Assembly (NCBI GenBank): GCA_025345505.1
Contig: JANVCC010000152.1
Location: 1,807,318-1,871,317 of the forward strand
Direction: 5' to 3'
Length of the DNA: 64,000 nucleotides
Source of the DNA: Todiramphus chloris collaris
Taxonomy: Eukaryota; Chordata; Aves; Coraciiformes; Alcedinidae
Shown here: piece after piece, positions 62,218-64,000 of the stretch
Position numbering within the stretch: the first letter of the stretch is position 1
Layout: every line of letters begins with the position of its first letter
Notes under the pieces: model-generated
What the model was told of the DNA's origin: nothing
The model's input: only the letters and a program-made list of their open reading frames with translations
Database searches by the model: none
Translations under genes and position numbers: made by a program

Positions 62218-64000
62218 CTAAAGAAATAAGCAAAAAAAAATAAAGAGTTACATAAAATTAGATAATCAAAACACTGTATTTTAACACATCATTTTCAATA
62301 CCTGTATAATTTGTATGAAAGGACATGCAAGCTTTCATTTTGAGTTTCATTTCTGAAAAAAGCAGTGCTTTCACATCAGTTCCTTTCTCCAGAAATATCA
62401 TCTTAAAATCAGATGTTGAATATTCTTTACCTCTTGCAGTGTTCCAATGCATCTGTCTCTGAAACTACCATAGAAAACATCATTTAGAAGTTCTTTATGG
62501 TAGCAATTGTGTCCAAAATAGACAGTTTGCTTGTTTCAGCAGGTTTTGCACCTTAGAACATGCTTCAAATGCAGGAATTACTGACATGAGTAACATCCAT
62601 TTTCCTAACAGCATTTCCAAATTTATAAGCCTGAAAACTATAAGGCTATAGAAAGGCAGGATTAGGTACATTGCCTGGAAGCTTGGAGCAGATAAATCTA
62701 GACTTAGGTAATTAGATAAGGTGTGTGCTCCATCATCTCCAAAACTAGTTCTAGCTGCATGGAGTTAATTGCTTATTAAAATGAACTCCACAACCTGAAC
62801 ATACATGTTACATTTGGCATCAGAAAATCCTAATTCTCAAAAAAAAAAAAATCAGGATTCCCTCAAAATATGCTGAAAATGTACTAAGGATAAGAACTGG
62901 AAATACAACCCACAAATAACAGAAGTGGCAATAGTAATCAGATTCCTGCAATAATCCAGATTCAAATCATGTTCCAGATTAAAATAAAAATAAAATGGAT
63001 TTTCCAATTATATTGATCCTTTGCCTTTAAAACCATTACACTAAAACCACTAGTACTTCTCATAATTTTTTTATTTTATTTTAATACTGTTTCCACCTAA
63101 TAATTTCTTCTGGGCAAAAATAAAGCCTTTAAGCTTTCAAAAGACAACTGGAATCCAGGAACAACACCACAAGCAAGGAACTTCAAAGATTTGTTTCCCT
63201 TAGAGCCTCATATTCGAATGACCTTCCTTCCAAGAAGCCTGTGGTTTTCCTCTGGCTGAAAGGGCTGCTGAAGACAGATAGGAAGCGCTTCTGTGTTTTT
63301 CATAGAGGCTGCATATATAGATTCATTCATCTTATCCTTTGTTAAATTAAGGCTGAGAGAGCTTTTTTAAACTCTGAAATGCAAGTCTGGGCATATTCAA
63401 GGGAAATAAAGCTTAATGAACTGTTAAAATTGTCTGCAAGACTTGCCTGTGATTGTCTTCGTGACTTCAACATTAAAGAAATAGCCACAATTATTTTACA
63501 ATATAGTAATTTGGGGGAGGGCTACCCCTCTTATTTCATTCTGGAGGGGATAAGGGGAATGAATGCGGCACAGTTGTGTGGTAGAAGTCATATCATCTGT
63601 GGCAGACTGCAGTCATCATACATATTTACATAAATTGTATTTTCTTCTGTGAATTATAATAATAGGTGGAACAACAGCAGCCACAGTAATAACTGAAACA
63701 GAACTTCAGATCTAGAGTTTCACACATCACTTAAAAAAATTATTATATGTACCACTTATTTCTTTAAGATATATATCTAAATATACCTAAATATATCTAT
63801 CTCATCTAATTAAAACACAAAAATGAAAATTAATTCTGAAACAGAAAATTTTAGGTTTTGTTCCGAAAATATCTAATGAAATAGAACTTCAAAAAGAGTT
63901 TTAAATTTGTTAAATCCTCTCTTTTCTTCTCTGAAGTTTTGTTTCAACCATCTTGCCATGTTTGATAGCAAAAGGAAATCTCTAAAATTTCCTGATCGGA
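62218..64000 (-). other. DEUP1: DEUP1 intron running off the window
   Basis: AT-rich sequence with no convincing exon. A 28-base segment with AG and GT borders at 62431-62458 was considered and not accepted. The next upstream exon, encoding the segment before NMEAG, is expected beyond base 64000. Confidence 0.65.

Noticed and set aside
62431-62458. 28-base microexon candidate upstream of the first visible DEUP1 exon
   Set aside because: It has AG and GT borders and a workable phase, but the peptide (DRCIGTLQE) does not resemble the mammalian residues before this junction. It shares a 15-base word with exon 49517-49808, which I take as coincidence.
1-64000. CRISPR array, phage, toxin or other prokaryote-like system
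   Set aside because: Exons with GT-AG introns, CR1 elements, LTRs and a CpG island show vertebrate nuclear DNA. No regularly spaced repeats or operons exist.

Overview
This is nuclear DNA from a bird. The evidence is four clear CR1 LINE 3' ends with the avian (ATTCTATG)n-type tail, a longer CR1 ORF2 remnant, ERVL-like and alpharetrovirus/ERVK-like solo LTRs, and two genes whose neighbours and orientation match the amniote DEUP1-SMCO4 locus. I cannot name the species from the sequence.

Layout. 1-4450 is AT-rich non-genic sequence. 4480-5720 is a strong CpG island, read as the promoter and first non-coding exon of SMCO4 on the + strand. About 29 kb of intron follows, carrying CR1 copies, one probable LTR fragment, low-complexity G/T-rich blocks and several stretches that look like conserved non-coding DNA. 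The complete 59-codon SMCO4 reading frame lies in a single exon at 34474-34653, with a 3' UTR running to about 35430. 35430-43620 separates the genes and carries a 1 kb CR1 fragment (41055-42072). From 43625 to the right edge the window is the 3' half of DEUP1 (CCDC67) on the - strand. Seven coding exons (43671-43841, 49517-49808, 55729-55928, 58458-58544, 59580-59777, 61333-61438, 62072-62217) all have AG/GT borders and compatible phases. They join into one open frame of 399 residues plus stop. The 5' exons of DEUP1 lie beyond base 64000.

The genes are convergent (SMCO4 >, < DEUP1), the tail-to-tail order I know for mammals. SMCO4 encodes a tiny single-pass membrane protein with a short coiled coil, of unknown function. 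DEUP1 encodes the coiled-coil scaffold of deuterosomes, used for mass centriole production in multiciliated cells. Nothing in the sequence suggests they work together.

The most interesting non-genic signals are: a nearly perfect 33-bp inverted repeat with a 21-nt loop inside a DEUP1 intron (60144-60230), which has the dimensions of a microRNA precursor stem or a MITE; a 97-codon linker exon in DEUP1 that is much longer than the mammalian segment I remember; a CR1 inserted between units of a 53-bp tandem repeat; and a homeodomain-motif-rich stretch in the SMCO4 intron. I found no operon, CRISPR array, phage or other prokaryote-like system, and no convincing undescribed multi-gene system.
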